Source: Eumeta japonica
Lineage: Eukaryota > Arthropoda > Insecta > Lepidoptera > Psychidae
Direction of reading: 5' to 3'
Assembly: GCA_005406025.1 (NCBI GenBank)
Contig: BGZK01001219.1
Coordinates: 124,001-188,000, forward strand
Length of the DNA stretch: 64,000 nt
A model generated the notes under the pieces. The model made no database searches and was not told where the DNA came from. It was given only the letters and a program-made list of their open reading frames with translations. A program made the translations under genes and the position numbers. This document shows positions 40,101 to 55,100 of this stretch, piece by piece. How positions within the stretch are numbered: the stretch's first letter is position 1; each line of letters begins with the position of its first letter.

Positions 40101-43100
40101 TATTTTGTAGATTTTTATTTGTTTTTTGTCTTATAAGGATTTCCCTCGTTTTTGTTCCGTTTGTTTTTATGGTTTATGTTTAAATATAATATTCATTTCC
40201 ATTTTATAAATGGTAAGAAATGGAAGGTTGGTTCAATCTTTTTCATATACATAGACAATACGGTAGAAATTGAAAATGAAATCCATGTCCCATTCATCAA
40301 ATAATAATTAATGTGTTTCGTAAAATAGTTTAAGATTAAACATAATACTTCTTTTTCTCTGAAATGTTATTTTTACGGTTATACGCGCACGTAAGACAAT
40401 TATTTTTCATATGTCATATTCATTTATATTAAATCTCGAATTAGTTTTAAACCACATTATGATATTTGGATAAGTGTTATTTCATCTAATTTATCTAATT
40501 CATTAACAGCTTCCCCAGGGCGGATATAATAGATTTTCTATCCTCCCACTTCCGCTTCCATTCTCGCCCCCTCTCCGCGGTCATATGGGTTTGAAGGAGT
40601 TAAGCCCCCATGCCGGCCCGTTGCGCGGGCGGGGGTTAACGACCGTCGTCACCAATGCGGTGACGGCTTAACGGGGCTGACGTGCTCTCTTAACGGGGTA
40701 CGGAGCAAGTGGTTTAATTTGACTTAACTAAAAAACTCATATATCACTTCAAACTTGGTATTATCTAGTTCCAACGCGATTCTCCTAACCACTGAGTCAC
40801 CATCGTATGTTTCATTGGTTCACAAATTTTTTTTTTTTGCGAAATAAATCGAAAGTGTTTATAAACGTTTCTCTGTCACATATCGAGTATGTTTCTGGGT
40901 ATACCCGTTCCCATTACCCATTACCCAGGTATAACTAAAAATTTCACACCAGTGTCGCAAAGCCTACATATGCTTACTCGAAGCAGGAAGAATAACTATC
41001 ACGTCCACGTCCTTTGAAAATCATAGGAAGCATATGTAAAAACCCCAATCTTAATCGGATGGATGTCACTAAAGTTACAAATACGGTCGGGGCCAAATGA
41101 TAACGAAATAAACAAATCAAAGCAAAAATATCTTTATTTCGTAGGTAATAGAATTACATTTGAAGTACATCATCATTTTATTGTTTGGACATTAACATTA
41201 CCGCCAATTCCAAATGCTGATTCACTTTAAAAAGAATGGGCAAAAAAACTCAAGATTTGCTACTTTTTTGGTCAAAAATATAGAACACAGAATCGCTAAT
41301 AAAACTAGTACAACACCTAGAAATTACACGAAAGAACTTGATAGCCGAGCAGTTCAATCTGAAGAGTTTTTTTTTTGCGTAAATATATTCAGATACGTAT
41401 AATAGCCCTTACAAATATTTTTTTAATGAATTGTGTAAATTCATGAAAACACTAATTGCTACCCAAGCTTATCTCGGTACAAGACTCAAAACTATATTCG
41501 AATCGGTTCTGCCGTTGTGGAGGTTAGCGTACACAAACGTACATACAAACGGACAAAAGTTCGTTTACTGTTTTCTTATATGTATTGATGTACAATTACG
41601 TGTAATCATGTGATATTTTAATCCGATGCTAAAGCCATTACTGTTTCCTGACAAGGGAACTCTTAACGGAGCCGCCTCGAGTTTTCGCAGTCCATAGTTT
41701 ATAACGAAGCCCATTAATCATCAAATGTTGATAGTGGCAGAATATTGAAACTAAATTCTGTATATAAGTTCAGTTTTGACCATAACCTGGTGATACAGCC
41801 GAGGCATCTCAGAGGAGTCGCCAGTGCGTTGCCGACCTCTTAGTAAGGAATAGGATATCTAATGGAAGGGGATGGTATTAATGGAAGGACGAGGGGAAGT
41901 GGACTTTGATTTGGTTTGAAATCATTGTTGAGGAGTTTCTTCAAAAATATTTTTCCAAATATTTTTGAATTTACCTCATAACTGCAAGCTTTCAGATATC
42001 CACATCAATATATATCACGCTACACTGATAATGCTTATAGAATATACAGAATTATTTATTCCTTTTCAGGACACCCAAGCAGCGGCATCAGCTCTGACAT
42101 CACTAGGTCACGTATACACAGCTATTGGAGACTACCCTAACGCCCTGGCCAGCCACAAGCAATGCGTGCAGCTCGTCAAGCAAATGGGAGCCAAACTGCA
42201 GGAAGCCCGAGAAATAGGAAACGTGGGGGCCGTATATCTGGCTATGGGAGAATTCGATTCGGCCGTAGATTGTCATAACCAGCATCTAAAGTTGGCTAGG
42301 AGACTAGGAGACCAAGTGAGTTGGGCATTTCTTTTTCTACCAACTCGCATGGAGATGCATCGTGTTCAAAACCAAAAATGCCAACCAAATTCTCAATAGA
42401 AAATTAGTTATCCACTTCACTTATTCGAATACTTCAGTCTAGTCCCGGCGCTTATGTACCAAAGATATTACAGAATAACGGTTCGGTCTTCACAGAACCA
42501 GAACTTCAACGATATTCTGACGAATTCAACAAAAGTTTAGCTTCTGCCATAACGAATTTAGTTTTTTTTTGGATAAACTTTCTTATATATTACGCGAGCC
42601 ACAACGCTTAAATTTATCGTCGCATTTAGGCTACACATTATGTCCATAATTGATATTTATTACAATAGTTTTAGCAACAATAGATATCATTGTATTATTT
42701 ATTACTCCAAACCCACAACAATGTCCATAGCAAACACTGTTCTCATTATTATTCGAGAAGAGATCTTTCAAGTTGATTTGTCTGATGAAAGAAATAGTAA
42801 CACCCGATTGACTGTGAAATCCGTATACTTAGTTGATTATTTAATTGCCAGAGATGTATGTAGACAATTATTACTGTTTTGCAAAATGAAAATGATTGTG
42901 CAAAGATCAAAGTGCAAATAATTAAACTAATCGGAGCTGTAGTGAAAATAACAGCACTACGTATTTATTTTCATTATGAACAATCAAACAAAACAAGAAG
43001 ATATTGTGGCCGTATATCTGGAGTTTCATTGTACAAACAGAAATATCCATTAATAATAAACAACTCTATAACCAATTTTTTGTCTATTTCATGAACATAT

Positions 43101-46100
43101 AAATATTGGATAAATCACGAAAATTTGCGGCGCTAAACGGCGCTAATGTCGTGCACGTGGCTAATGCGTTATCGAAGACAAGCGATATATAAGTTACGTC
43201 TTTCAGGTCGAAGAAGCTAGGGCTTACTCCAATCTGGGCTCCTCGTACCATTACAGGAGGAACTTCACTCAAGCCATAACTTACCATGAGCAAGTGCTGC
43301 GTATCGCTCAAAACCTGGGCGACCGTGCGATAGAAGCCAGGGCTTATGCTGGATTAGGCCATGCTGCCAGGTAGCACATTTCTTCCTCTTCTTTTCTTAT
43401 AGCATTTTCTAATGACAAACGAGCTTGTGAGACACCAGAAAATAGGCTGTCATCGCGCCAACGGACACTTGCAAACCCAGTAAGTTGTCGGCACCTCGGT
43501 AGGAATAGGATATCTGATGGAGTGGAATTGATGAAGGGGGTATGAAGCGATGGAGGACGGGTGGATCACTCGAATTCTCATTTACAGAACAAAATGCAAA
43601 AGTGGAAACTGTTATTTCACGTTTGTACTTTATGGGAGTGTGATAGCTTACCGATCCAGCCTATCCGTTTACATGCTGCAGCCAAGTCGAGCACAGCATG
43701 GCTCTACCATTAGTATATTTCTGATGACGTTGAATTGCAATTCTATTTTAACTATAATAAACTTATAAATCGTTTATTGTATTGTTTTCCGTTTATTATA
43801 CGATTCCTTTTAATTAACATGATAGTAAATTTTACTTGACTATTTTCCAGGTGTGCTGGCGAATACACCCAAGCGAAGAAATGGCACGAAAGACAATTGG
43901 ACGTAGCTTTAACTGCCAGGGACAAGGTTAAAATTCAGATATTTATTAAATACTTCTTAAACTACGCGTGTCACCTTATTGAAAATGCGCATTTAATTCA
44001 CAAGTTTTTTGAGTAATTGAAATTACATTTACAAAATTACACAGTATAAAAAAAAGTTTGATTACAAACATGTAATTCATCATATCACATTATTTATAGT
44101 GTACGTGTATATATCATCACATTATATATATAGTTATTAATTTTACCTGAAATATACCCCAATTTTTCCTATCTTCTAGGTCGGCGAGGGTAGAGCCTGC
44201 TCTAACCTTGGCATAGTGTACCAACTGCTGGGAGAACATGATGCTGCACTGAAGCTGCATCAAGCACACCTCACAATCGCCAGACAGTTACAGGTTACTA
44301 AAATAAAACATGCTCTTTTTAAAATATCGTTTTATTTCCTAATAAGAACTTTTCGAAAAATTAATGGTACAAGGACATAAAAGAATGTCTTTACATATAT
44401 TTAATCGTTAATTTTAACAAGTTATTTATTTTTAATTAAGTACAAATATTTTTAAAACAAAATCCTGAATAGTACCTTCAAATTTATGAAGCGAATTATA
44501 TATTTTGCTTTATTATTTTCTAGGATAAAGCGGGCATGGGCCGAGCTTACGGAAACATCGGGAACGCGTACTCCGCCGCGGGCTTTTATGAGCAGGCCAT
44601 CAAGTATCATAAGCAAGAACTGACAATTTCCAAAGAAGTGCACGACAGGAGTTCTGAAGCCTCCACACACGGCAACTTGGCCGTGGCGTACCAGGCCCTG
44701 GGCGCTCACGACATGGCGTTATTCCACTACAGGGCTCACTTAGGTAAAGATCCATCTAGAATGTTGGACTTTGTCATGTACATGCGCAATATATCTGGGT
44801 TTTCAAAAGAAACGGTTTCGAGTGTTGACCTATTTTTATGTGATTGAGGTGGTACACTCCGTTATTCACGGGACCTACTAGTAACTACATATTTTTCTAA
44901 TAAAATACTAATTAATGTCCTTGCATTTTTCAAATGAAGGCAGTTAAAGGCGTCATATGAAAACATGTGCAAATTTCAAATTTTTAACATGAAATAGGAA
45001 CTGTACGGTTTTTCATCGTTTTTCAGGGATAGCTCGAGAGCTGAAAGACGCAGCGGGCGAGGCGTGCGCCTTGCTGAACTTGGGCAACTGCCTGTCGTCG
45101 CGCGGGGAGTTCTCCCAGGCGGTGCCGTACTACGAGCAGCATCTGATGCTTTCCCAAGAGCTGGGGGATGTCGCCGCGGAGGCCAAGGCTTGCCATTTTC
45201 TTGGATACGCTCATTATTGTTTAGGAAATTATAGAGAGGCTGTTAGGTGAGACCGCTGTTCTGATATAAATTTCTTAAATAATTATGCACTTTGTTCATT
45301 TGTTATTTATTTCAAAATGATAAGGATTTGTATATATCAAATAACTGTAAAACAGATGTACAAGTTTAGATTATTTTATAAGAAGATGTAACAAAAAAGT
45401 AACGGAAATATATATCGAGATATAAAAGTGTAATAATTACACGGCAAAGCTATTGGACAGTTCGTTATCAAAATGAGAAGAATCACACTTTCATATTTGG
45501 AAAAGGGCGCAGAATACTTTTCGTTTCTTAAAAAAACAAATTCTTATGGTAATGGTGTAGGGTTGAAATAAGAAACAATCTAAAGCAACTGTAAAGTCGT
45601 AAAACTGATGGCATTTACGGGTAGGGGGAAATTATGTTAAGTGCTATATTCTAAGAACGAGTTAAGGCAACCACTTGCCCACAGTGAACAATCCCATTGT
45701 GGATTCGCCATTTCATCACGAGTGGACCTAAATTATCTATGTATGAATCGATTTATATTGGACAGATAGGTCTGAATATTTTGTGACAATTAATTCTCGC
45801 TTTTTCTTAGACGAAATAGAGTTAGTATCGCCACATCTGAACCTTTTGAGCTATCATACGTATCTGTGTTTTTCAGATATTACGACCAAGACCTGTCTTT
45901 AGCCAAAGATCTCCAGGATAAAATGAACATGGGTAGGGCCTATTGCAATTTAGGACTCGCGCATATGGCTTTGGGCAATTTGGAAACGGCTTTGGAATGC
46001 CAGAAGTACTTCCTAGCCATCGCGCATATGACGCAACATTTACAAGGCAAGTTTAGAGCATTGGGTAACATTGGAGACGTTCTGATCAAAATGGGGGATA

Positions 46101-49100
46101 TCGAAGAAGCCGTGAAAATGTATCAGAGACAACTTGGATTCGCTAGACAGGTAAACGCATTTTTGGCTAATACATTTTTGATGAAAATTTATAACTAGAT
46201 AATATTTTTCACAAAAATTTAACAATTTTTTTATAGTTTTTAACATAATCATGCTCACCATCACTATATTTATAATCCATTCTAAATAAATTACTTCAAT
46301 AGTTCACTATAATTATATATTTATTTGCAGTACAATTAAAATCACCTTGAACGTTCAGAAATATTGCAATAATTTTGAAAAAATATTTATTTTGAGGCCA
46401 GCACACTCGCCAGTTATAATTTTTCTATTTAAAGCTATCTAGCTTAATCGATCTAGCTTAATTATGCCAAAACGAATTTAAGCCTTTTTAAAGGCATATT
46501 CAAACATTACTACATGTTCGCTTAGCCTCTACATTATTTGTATTATTATAAACTCACGCCTATTTCCCAAAAGAGCAAGCAGAGACTATAGATTTAAATA
46601 TGGAAGTACGATCTTTGTATATCTCTCTTTCTGCACTGACATCTATCAATATTTTCATGCAAACTTGTCGATTTCAGGTACTTAAAATTTAACCCTTTTT
46701 CAATATGCCACCAATTTGGTCTGCATAGGATTTTCTAGGGCGACCCTTAGCAACCATTCCACGACACACATTCGCTTTGTAGATTTGTTTTGTCAGTCTA
46801 CATTCATTCGTGCTCTCCAAATGGCCAAACCACCGCAACATATCTCTTTCTACTCTACTCACTACATCTTCTTTTAGACCACACCGCTCTCTAACATTTT
46901 TGTTTCTACATCTATCCTTCCGAGAGACTCTACACGTACTTCAAACCACATCGCTCTCTGACATCACTGTTTCTACATCTATCTTTCCGAGACACTCCAC
47001 ACATTCTACACAGCGATCGCATTTCCACCACATTGATCCTACTTTCATTTTTCTTCTGCCTTACCCAGCTTTCACTACCGTACGTAAGACTACAAATCAT
47101 TACCCCATTATGAATTGCCAAACGCGCTTCTCGTGACTTTTTTTTCTATTCATAATAACAAGCAAGGTCCCGTTCACTTTATTTCTCGAATTTACTCTCC
47201 TTCCGACATCACTATCATGTTTACAATCATTCGTAAACAGACTACCCAAGTATGTTAACTATTTCACCAGTTCGACTCTTATATTTAAACTGGTAAATGT
47301 ATATTAGCACATTTACCAGTTTAAGTATACTCAAGGATCAACATATACTCATACATACACGCTTAACGCATATTGGTTTTTGTAACCATAACGAATATGG
47401 TTTGGCCTCTTAACCAAAGAATTTTTACTTAAAAAACATGTATTGTTTTTTATTCGTTCTTTTAAATCTACTTCAACACAATGAATCTTTGATTTCTTAC
47501 GTGCGTACCATTTTTGTGACACATGCCTGCACATAATTTACCGGATCGAAGAATACAGCAACGTTGAAAATCATCAAATAGATTACTACAGATATATATA
47601 TATATATATAAATATAAAAGGGTGGTCGTATATATGAAATCGATAAACTCAGAAACTATTTGACCAATCGCTATAAATATTGGTATGTACATGTATTTTT
47701 TACGAAGGTTTTTATGCTATCTCTATTGACGCAACTCGCCACCAGGTGGCGCTGCGATGTACCGACTTTCGTATCACTCAACCGATACATTTACATACCA
47801 ATATTCATAATGATCGGTCAAATAGTTTCTAAGTTTTTCGATTTCATAATATACAAACATCCTTTTATATAATCTTTACTCCCGGCTTCGTCTAAGTCGG
47901 AATTGTGACTGGTAGCGAAATTAGGCTTGAAAGCGTGGTCGGGCAGAGAATGGCGAACGGGACGAGAATAGAATTTGATCGAAACTGAATCGCAAGGTAG
48001 GCCGGGACCGAAAGGAGATAGGAACTTGGGTCGAAAACGGATGTGGGGTCGGGAGTACAATCGAATGTGTGACCGGCTGCGGAATCGAAAGCGATACGGG
48101 TATGCAGCTAGAAATCAATCGACACAAACGATGAAGGAATTCATTATACGTCCATGCCGGCGCAGCTATGGGCAATAGTTATTCGGGCAAGAACAAACAA
48201 AAAAGGGCAGAACAATGTCTGCCGAGCCAGGTAGTAGACTATAACATTGAATCAACCCGTCATTCAATTACATTTTTTTTGCGTTTCATACGAAATCATA
48301 GAATTGTAAGACACGATCGATAGCTGTCATTGTTTCGCTTGCATTGCTTCTACACAAGCTTGTTACTTTTGGCACAGAGATGTAAACATACAATATATAA
48401 CCACCGAACATTACCGTAGTTATCGATGCACGCGCCGTTTTGAACCATTCTATACTGAGTGCCAAAATACATTAATTATAAATTCACATTTTTGTCTTTA
48501 TATACAATATAATAATCATTAAAATTAGTTCCCAATGAAGTAATTAAATAATTGTTTATGGTCTACAGGCTCGAGACCGTTCTTTGGAAGCGGCTGCGTG
48601 CGGCGCTCTGGGATTGGCCCGCCGACTTCAAAGACGGCTAGACGCCGCGCTGGGACACCACACTCAGGTATTCTATGGTACCCGTTTCGATAAACACTAA
48701 ATTCCTAGTCTCTATCTGACCCCGATTGTCTTCGATGCAATGGAGACACGAGCTAACCAAATTAATTGAGGTATACGCTAAGAAAATCCACCTAATTTCC
48801 AATCGCGATGACATTATTTCGTTTTCGTTTTCATAGTCACACGCAAAATCTAGGAAAAAGTTTGAATGCGTTTGTCTCTTCGTTGAGTTTTGATTGACGC
48901 AAAAATAAAAGTACAATCAGATCTGCTTGGTTTACTTGTAACTCTGCAAAAAAAATAAACATAACCTATGTTACAATAAAAAAACATCGTGTTTATTGAA
49001 GTGAAAACTCGTTTAAGCGCGTTGGGCATTTTTGAGATGAGAAAAACCATTGTATTCGCGACACTGTTACCGCTACCGTAACCAACACCTCTGTATATAA

Positions 49101-52100
49101 GTATCCACCTACATTGGCCCCGTTTATACGAGAGTTGAGTTTGGGTTGAAATATATTGATAATACGATTATATATAACATAAACATATATTGTGTATGTA
49201 CGTAGAACATAGATACATATTCATGTCGGAACTGTTCGCATTATATTTTAAATTTACGTTTTAAGTAATAGATTACAATTTTGTATGTAAAATAATGTGC
49301 ATTATTTTCATGTGCAATAGCGCATTAAATGAAAACTCTTAATATAATTTTGTAGTAGTAGTTTATAATAATAATTAAAAATACTTAATTTAAAAGCATT
49401 TCCTGCACAATAAAATATTTCCTGATAATTCAAAAATACACACGTAATTGTTCAAGTTTTCACAGGTGTTTTCATGAGAAAAGTAAAGAGTAAATTTCCC
49501 AAGTGTTTATTTTCTGAAAATGATTTTAAAATCATTGTTGTTCACATTTAATAGGTTACCATGTGTCGTGATAAATAAACGACACTTGCTAAAACTTTGA
49601 TTTGCATTTCTAAATTAATTGTGTTACGATCCCTAATGCGCAGGAGTTAACATTACGGCAAGAGGCGGGCGACGCGGCGGGGGAGGCGCGCGCGCACTCG
49701 CACCTCGGCGCCGTGCATATGGCTCTGGGGCACTATTCGCACGCTGCCAGCTGTTATCGGGTAAATTTTGAAACCGGAATTTTGCATTGTGAATTTTTTG
49801 GAAAAGGCATGCCTTCAGTTTTTATCAAAAAATATTTTTGATCGTATGCACAATACATGTGAAAAATATATATATATATATATATATATAACAGGAGCAG
49901 TTGGAACGCGCACAAGAACTACAGGACTGCGCTTTGGAAGCTCAAGCCTACGGAAACTTGGGCATCGCTAAATACAACATGGGGCAGTACGAAGATGCCA
50001 TCGGATACTTAGAACAGGTTCGTCAATAACAATATATATTAAAACGCTAATACATTTCATCGATTTCGTATTAAAATACCCTATAGCTTCCCATAGATCC
50101 TGCGGGTCTCGCTGATACGTGCAATAATCACATTGAGATCCAGAATATATATTGAAGTTATCTTTGTCATAAAATATTTCCCCTTAGTGGTATATCAAAG
50201 CCATACATCCCATCTGTCTGGGTCAAAAAGTTTCTCGAATATACATGTCATTCATAAAGGTCATTCGTAAACCACACGGCACTACACTTATCACATTATA
50301 GCTTTCTATTTAGCTGGCATCCGTTTTGACGAGTCCACGTGGTTAATGGATGCTTTTTAATTAAGTATTATATGGAAAATATTCATTATCCAGAAATATT
50401 AATACACTAGCGAGAAACGATGATCTTAATCTCAGCTGGTCTACGTTGTTACAAGCATTTGGTCACCAATAAAAAGACTCTGAAGAACATTATCAGCCAA
50501 TCGCATTGTATTATACTACAAAGTAGATATGCATAGATTGATGTTTATGATTTATTGCTAAATCTTAAAATAGAAAATCCCATAACGAGTTAATAAGCAA
50601 ACGTGTTTGTGGTTTTCAGCAACTGGCAATCCTTGAAAGATTGAATTCGGCCACTTGCCAGTTAGACAAAGCTCGGGCATTGGGCTCGCTTGCCGATTGT
50701 TACGACGCGCTGGGGGACCCCGACGAAGCAATAAAATATCACGAACAGCATCTCGCTCTAGCTTTGAAGCTAAATAACGCGAGAGAGCAGGAGAGGGCGT
50801 ACAGAGGATTAGGGCTGAGTCATAAGTATGTTTCATTATTTGCAAACGTATTTCTAATTAATCTCCCATCGAATCATCTATTAAACTTTTTTATGCTTCA
50901 ATTAAAATTACCATTGTGTAGTCTTAATGTACCAGTGAATTGAATATACAGTTATTATTATATTTTATTTGACTTTGTAGTGTTGCCATTTTATATTCCT
51001 TCTGTAAAATTCGTGTCAGTAAAACCGCGGATTAGTCGTTATGTATAAATCTTATTATTTTTGATAGATCTGTCGGCAACCTGCAGCAGGCTCTAGTGTG
51101 TTTGGAGAAACGTCTAGTGGTATCTCACGAGCTGGGCATGCCTGAGGCCAAAGCACAAGCATACGGAGAATTGGGGGCCGTTCATACTGAACTCCATAAC
51201 TTTGAGCATGCTGTGTCCTGCCTTGAACATCAGAAAAATATAGCTAGGTGAGAAGAAAAACAGTGACAACTTTGTTTTAAAATACCTAATCATTAGCATT
51301 TCACGGTGCAAAAAATAAAATAAAACATCTTGAGGATTCCCGTATGAAGATGGAAGTTTCAGACTTCACAATTGATAAGTTTCCAACACCCATTGCATCA
51401 GCATGGGGACAATAGTGTGATGACGTATTATTAAACGAGACTCACAACTAATTGGAACAATCAATGGGTTATATAAGTTTAAAAGAGCTAAATCCATTTC
51501 GTTAATATAAAGTTATGCTAATTTGGATTAGACTGTATTTGTTAAGCATAACCTTATCTTCTGTTTTCTGCACATTCGTAGGGAATTAAATAATCAGTTG
51601 ATGGAGGCGGAAGCGACACACGCCCTAGGAGTTGCGCAGGCGGCGCGCGGCGACCACGCCGCCGCGGTGCGCTACCACCGCAACGAGCTGGAACTGGCAC
51701 ACCGCCTGGGCCTCACTCATTTACAAGTCAGTCGATAGTTTTACCTATCATTACAATACCTTTTTTGAATCATGCACGGATATAATGTTTATGTCAATTT
51801 TCGGAAATATTCTTTACATACAATAGATGTTAATAAAATAAATTTTATATAACTATAACTAAGATATTTAAATCGTAATACTGATTATATTATTTGACAA
51901 TCACAGGCACGCGCTTGCGGCGGCCTCGGTGCTGCGCAGGCGGCGATGGGCGCGCACGCGGAGGCGGCGCGCTGGCACGAGGCGCGTCTCAGGCACGCCT
52001 CTGCTGCCGGTGCGTTCACTTTCTTCCTTTAGATTTATTCTATTTTATTAGTGTTGTGTTTTATTATTATGTTCATTATATCTTATTCACAAGGTATTAG

Positions 52101-55100
52101 TCAAACTTCAACCACAATAACATCTCTCGGGATAGTGTTCATGAATGTTAAAACCAACTAGGATCTGAAATCCAGTCATCTTTAGACTAATTCCTGTGTT
52201 TGGATAGCATTAACCTTATCCGTCCAATTTAACCTCAGAAAGACAAAACTTTGCACGTTTATGGCTAAAATGCCCCTTTACCACTTCTGTTTTCGGGAAC
52301 ACTCCACTTAGTGCCACACCCAGTATCGGTATCCATGGAGTCGACATATCGATATGTATTCAGTTTCGCGATCATTCGGAGACAAAAATAAAATTACCTT
52401 CTTAAAAGATTAGGATACTCAATGGAGAACGACAGTGCTTTAAGACGGACTGTCTTTATAAGGCACTGGTCCTACCAAATCTGGAGTAGGTTGTCACTTC
52501 TGAGCTGGAATTCATTACCTTTGCGAAGAAATACGGCATTTCTGTGCATGCTTTTAGTATATACTATGGGGCTGTAGATATACTACGGGTGCATTCTTTA
52601 GCACATTCAACCTTATCCCCGCTGCTGATTTATAACATTGTTCCACTCGCCAGAAATACCGTTAGCACTTGATGGCCAGCGTCAGATCACCGTTCAGTCC
52701 ATGTGCAATTTTCTGCTGCGTACGACAAAACATTGGAAAGACCCACTATCAGCGGTTGATTGGGAAAGCCAGTCGATTTCGAAGGGGTCTTCTATAAAAT
52801 AATGTATTCCTCTCTAGGATACCGGCAATGTTTTAGTCACTTCTTCAGATTCTTCTAGTGACTTCGAGTGTCTATGGGCGGCAGTGACCATCTATTCTCT
52901 GGTGGTCCGCATGTTCGTTTACCACTTATATTTTCTGTAAAATTACATAATGCATGCCGTACTTACCTTCATATCGATATTCATATAACATGAAATTGTA
53001 TATTTAAATCATATCACATACAATACGCGGAAGCTTTCCTTCTGTATTAGTTCGTTCGTTCTGTAAAAGATACAACTGATTGAATTTAAATTTACATCTT
53101 TCCTTCGTTTTTTTCGGCTTTCTGGTGATGAAATGTAAGACACCGAATCTTTTGTGTAAATAATAAAATTGACTGAATAAAAGTGAAATCGATATCAAAG
53201 AATGTTATTTTGTATTCGTCCGTGTGAAGGTTGAGAAGGTTATATTTCTGCAAAATCTATCAATGCAATTTTAATCAACTCATTAACACTATTGAAAATG
53301 ATTTCATGTTAAAACCTTAAATTAAAACCCTTTTAGTCAGCAAAAGCAAACTAAATTATTTCCTCTCTTTATTGATAAGCATCGGTATATTTTTACAAAA
53401 TCTATTCAAGTTACTTTATAGTTATTCCTGAACAAGTACCCATAACAATTCTTAAATTTATGACAATGAGAGAAGCAGTGTATAAACGATATAGGAATTT
53501 AATGTCCATTTAATATGTATTCAAACAAATCATTAATATCGTATTTAAATATTTATATTATTGACATGAAAACTGTGTTTATTTATTTTGTTCTACTTAA
53601 GAATTTGGTAATTTTAAATTAATCGTCCTCAGTCAATGATAAACGAATATTAATTCAGAACACGTCAATCCAATGATATTAGACCGAACAAATTCAGACG
53701 CGTGAAGGGCACGTGCGGTACTTCCTCTACTTCGGATCTTTCTTATTTATCCATAACCAACATCGCGTGAGAGCGAGTTAGCAAAGATAATCAATTACTT
53801 CGGTAAATCTCTAAACGTCCTATCCGCTTTCGGGCAGACAAGAACGGTTGCTATATATGAGAAAATAAAAAATTACGAAATTAAAAAAAATATAAAAAAA
53901 AATAGTTCTAAGCTTATCGCCAGTCAGACCTCTCCTCACCCCTCACCCGCTCGTCAACAAAAATTTTCTAAGATCCCCCCATCACTTTTCATTGATTACG
54001 TAACACTGGAACAGCCCCCTATTTTTAATAAGAGTTCTTTATGTAATCCACAATGAAGACTTTTCTAGCACTCCAACCACATTTCATATCCATCAGGTGA
54101 CGTGGCCGGCAGGGCGCAGGCTCTGGCGGAGCTGGGCCGGGCGCACCTGGCGATGGGCGCCTGCGGCAGCGCCGTGTCCTACCTCAGGCAGGCCCTATCG
54201 GCCACCGAGGGCTTGGCCATATCCGACGAAGAGGTAGGCAAATACAGGAAAGACAACATATTGCAAATTTAACGTACCTTAAAAACTAGTGGACATATTA
54301 CGACTTTACGTCGTATTATCGAGTGTATAAGATTTAAACACATAACTATGTTTTAGAAACGAAGTAACACATATGGCATAATATATGCAATATATTTATA
54401 AACTGGTTGGCCGAGGTACGTTCGCTGATATCGACGAGTAACTTTGAATACACTAAAACAGTTTGGGTTGTGCCATTTGTGCGATGTATTGATTTCAATC
54501 GAGTTTTTATATTGACCTGTGTCACTGTGTTTTTTTGGATACTGGCGTAGTTGATGAAACAAATAGTCTCACCTAAAATTTTATTATAATTCTAATTGAA
54601 ATATTACATATTATTATGATGTATAATATATATAACTATTATCATAAACTCTATGATTATCTAAAATAATTTTTGTTCACAAAAAATGTCCACTATGGTA
54701 TAATCGATGATCGATCTCCAGGCGAGAGTGCGCCATCGACTCGGCTTCGCGCTCTGGTCTTCCGGCGAACTGGAGGAAGCCAAAGATCAGCTTCAGGCCG
54801 CCATGGCGGCACTGGAGGCGAGCGTCGAAAGGCATAGGGACAAGAAGACGATAGCTTTATACACGTCAACTCAGCACGCTTTGCAGAGGATACTCGTAGG
54901 TCAGTACAATAGGTTTTTGGACAGTGCATACGTCAACTATATATTCCGTTATAGATGTGGCAACAAAAACTGTATAAGTGAGTTTTAAGTCATTAAACCT
55001 TCTAACTAACATTACGTATATGTAGATGTTTTTCAAAAGTCGATCATATGACCGTCCCGCGTCTTTCTTAATTTGCCGATAGACGTTTGGGATATCATCC

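Larger units (their letters stand above)
36131..42069 (+). other. Large intron after exon e
   Basis: 5.9-kb intron. It contains the C/T-rich decayed minisatellite at 36575-36695, a dispersed repeat at 37674-37722, a GC-rich patch with a hairpin at 38090-38260, a (TA)n palindrome at 38773-38825, a near-perfect palindrome at 39534-39585, a GC-rich block at 40510-40715 and a retrotransposon tail at 41118-41455. Confidence 0.8.
46151..48568 (+). other. Intron after exon l, rich in inserts
   Basis: 2.4-kb intron composed largely of insertions: a non-LTR fragment (46675-47125), a fold-back element (47612-47872) and a degenerate G/A-rich minisatellite (47920-48110). Confidence 0.85.
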
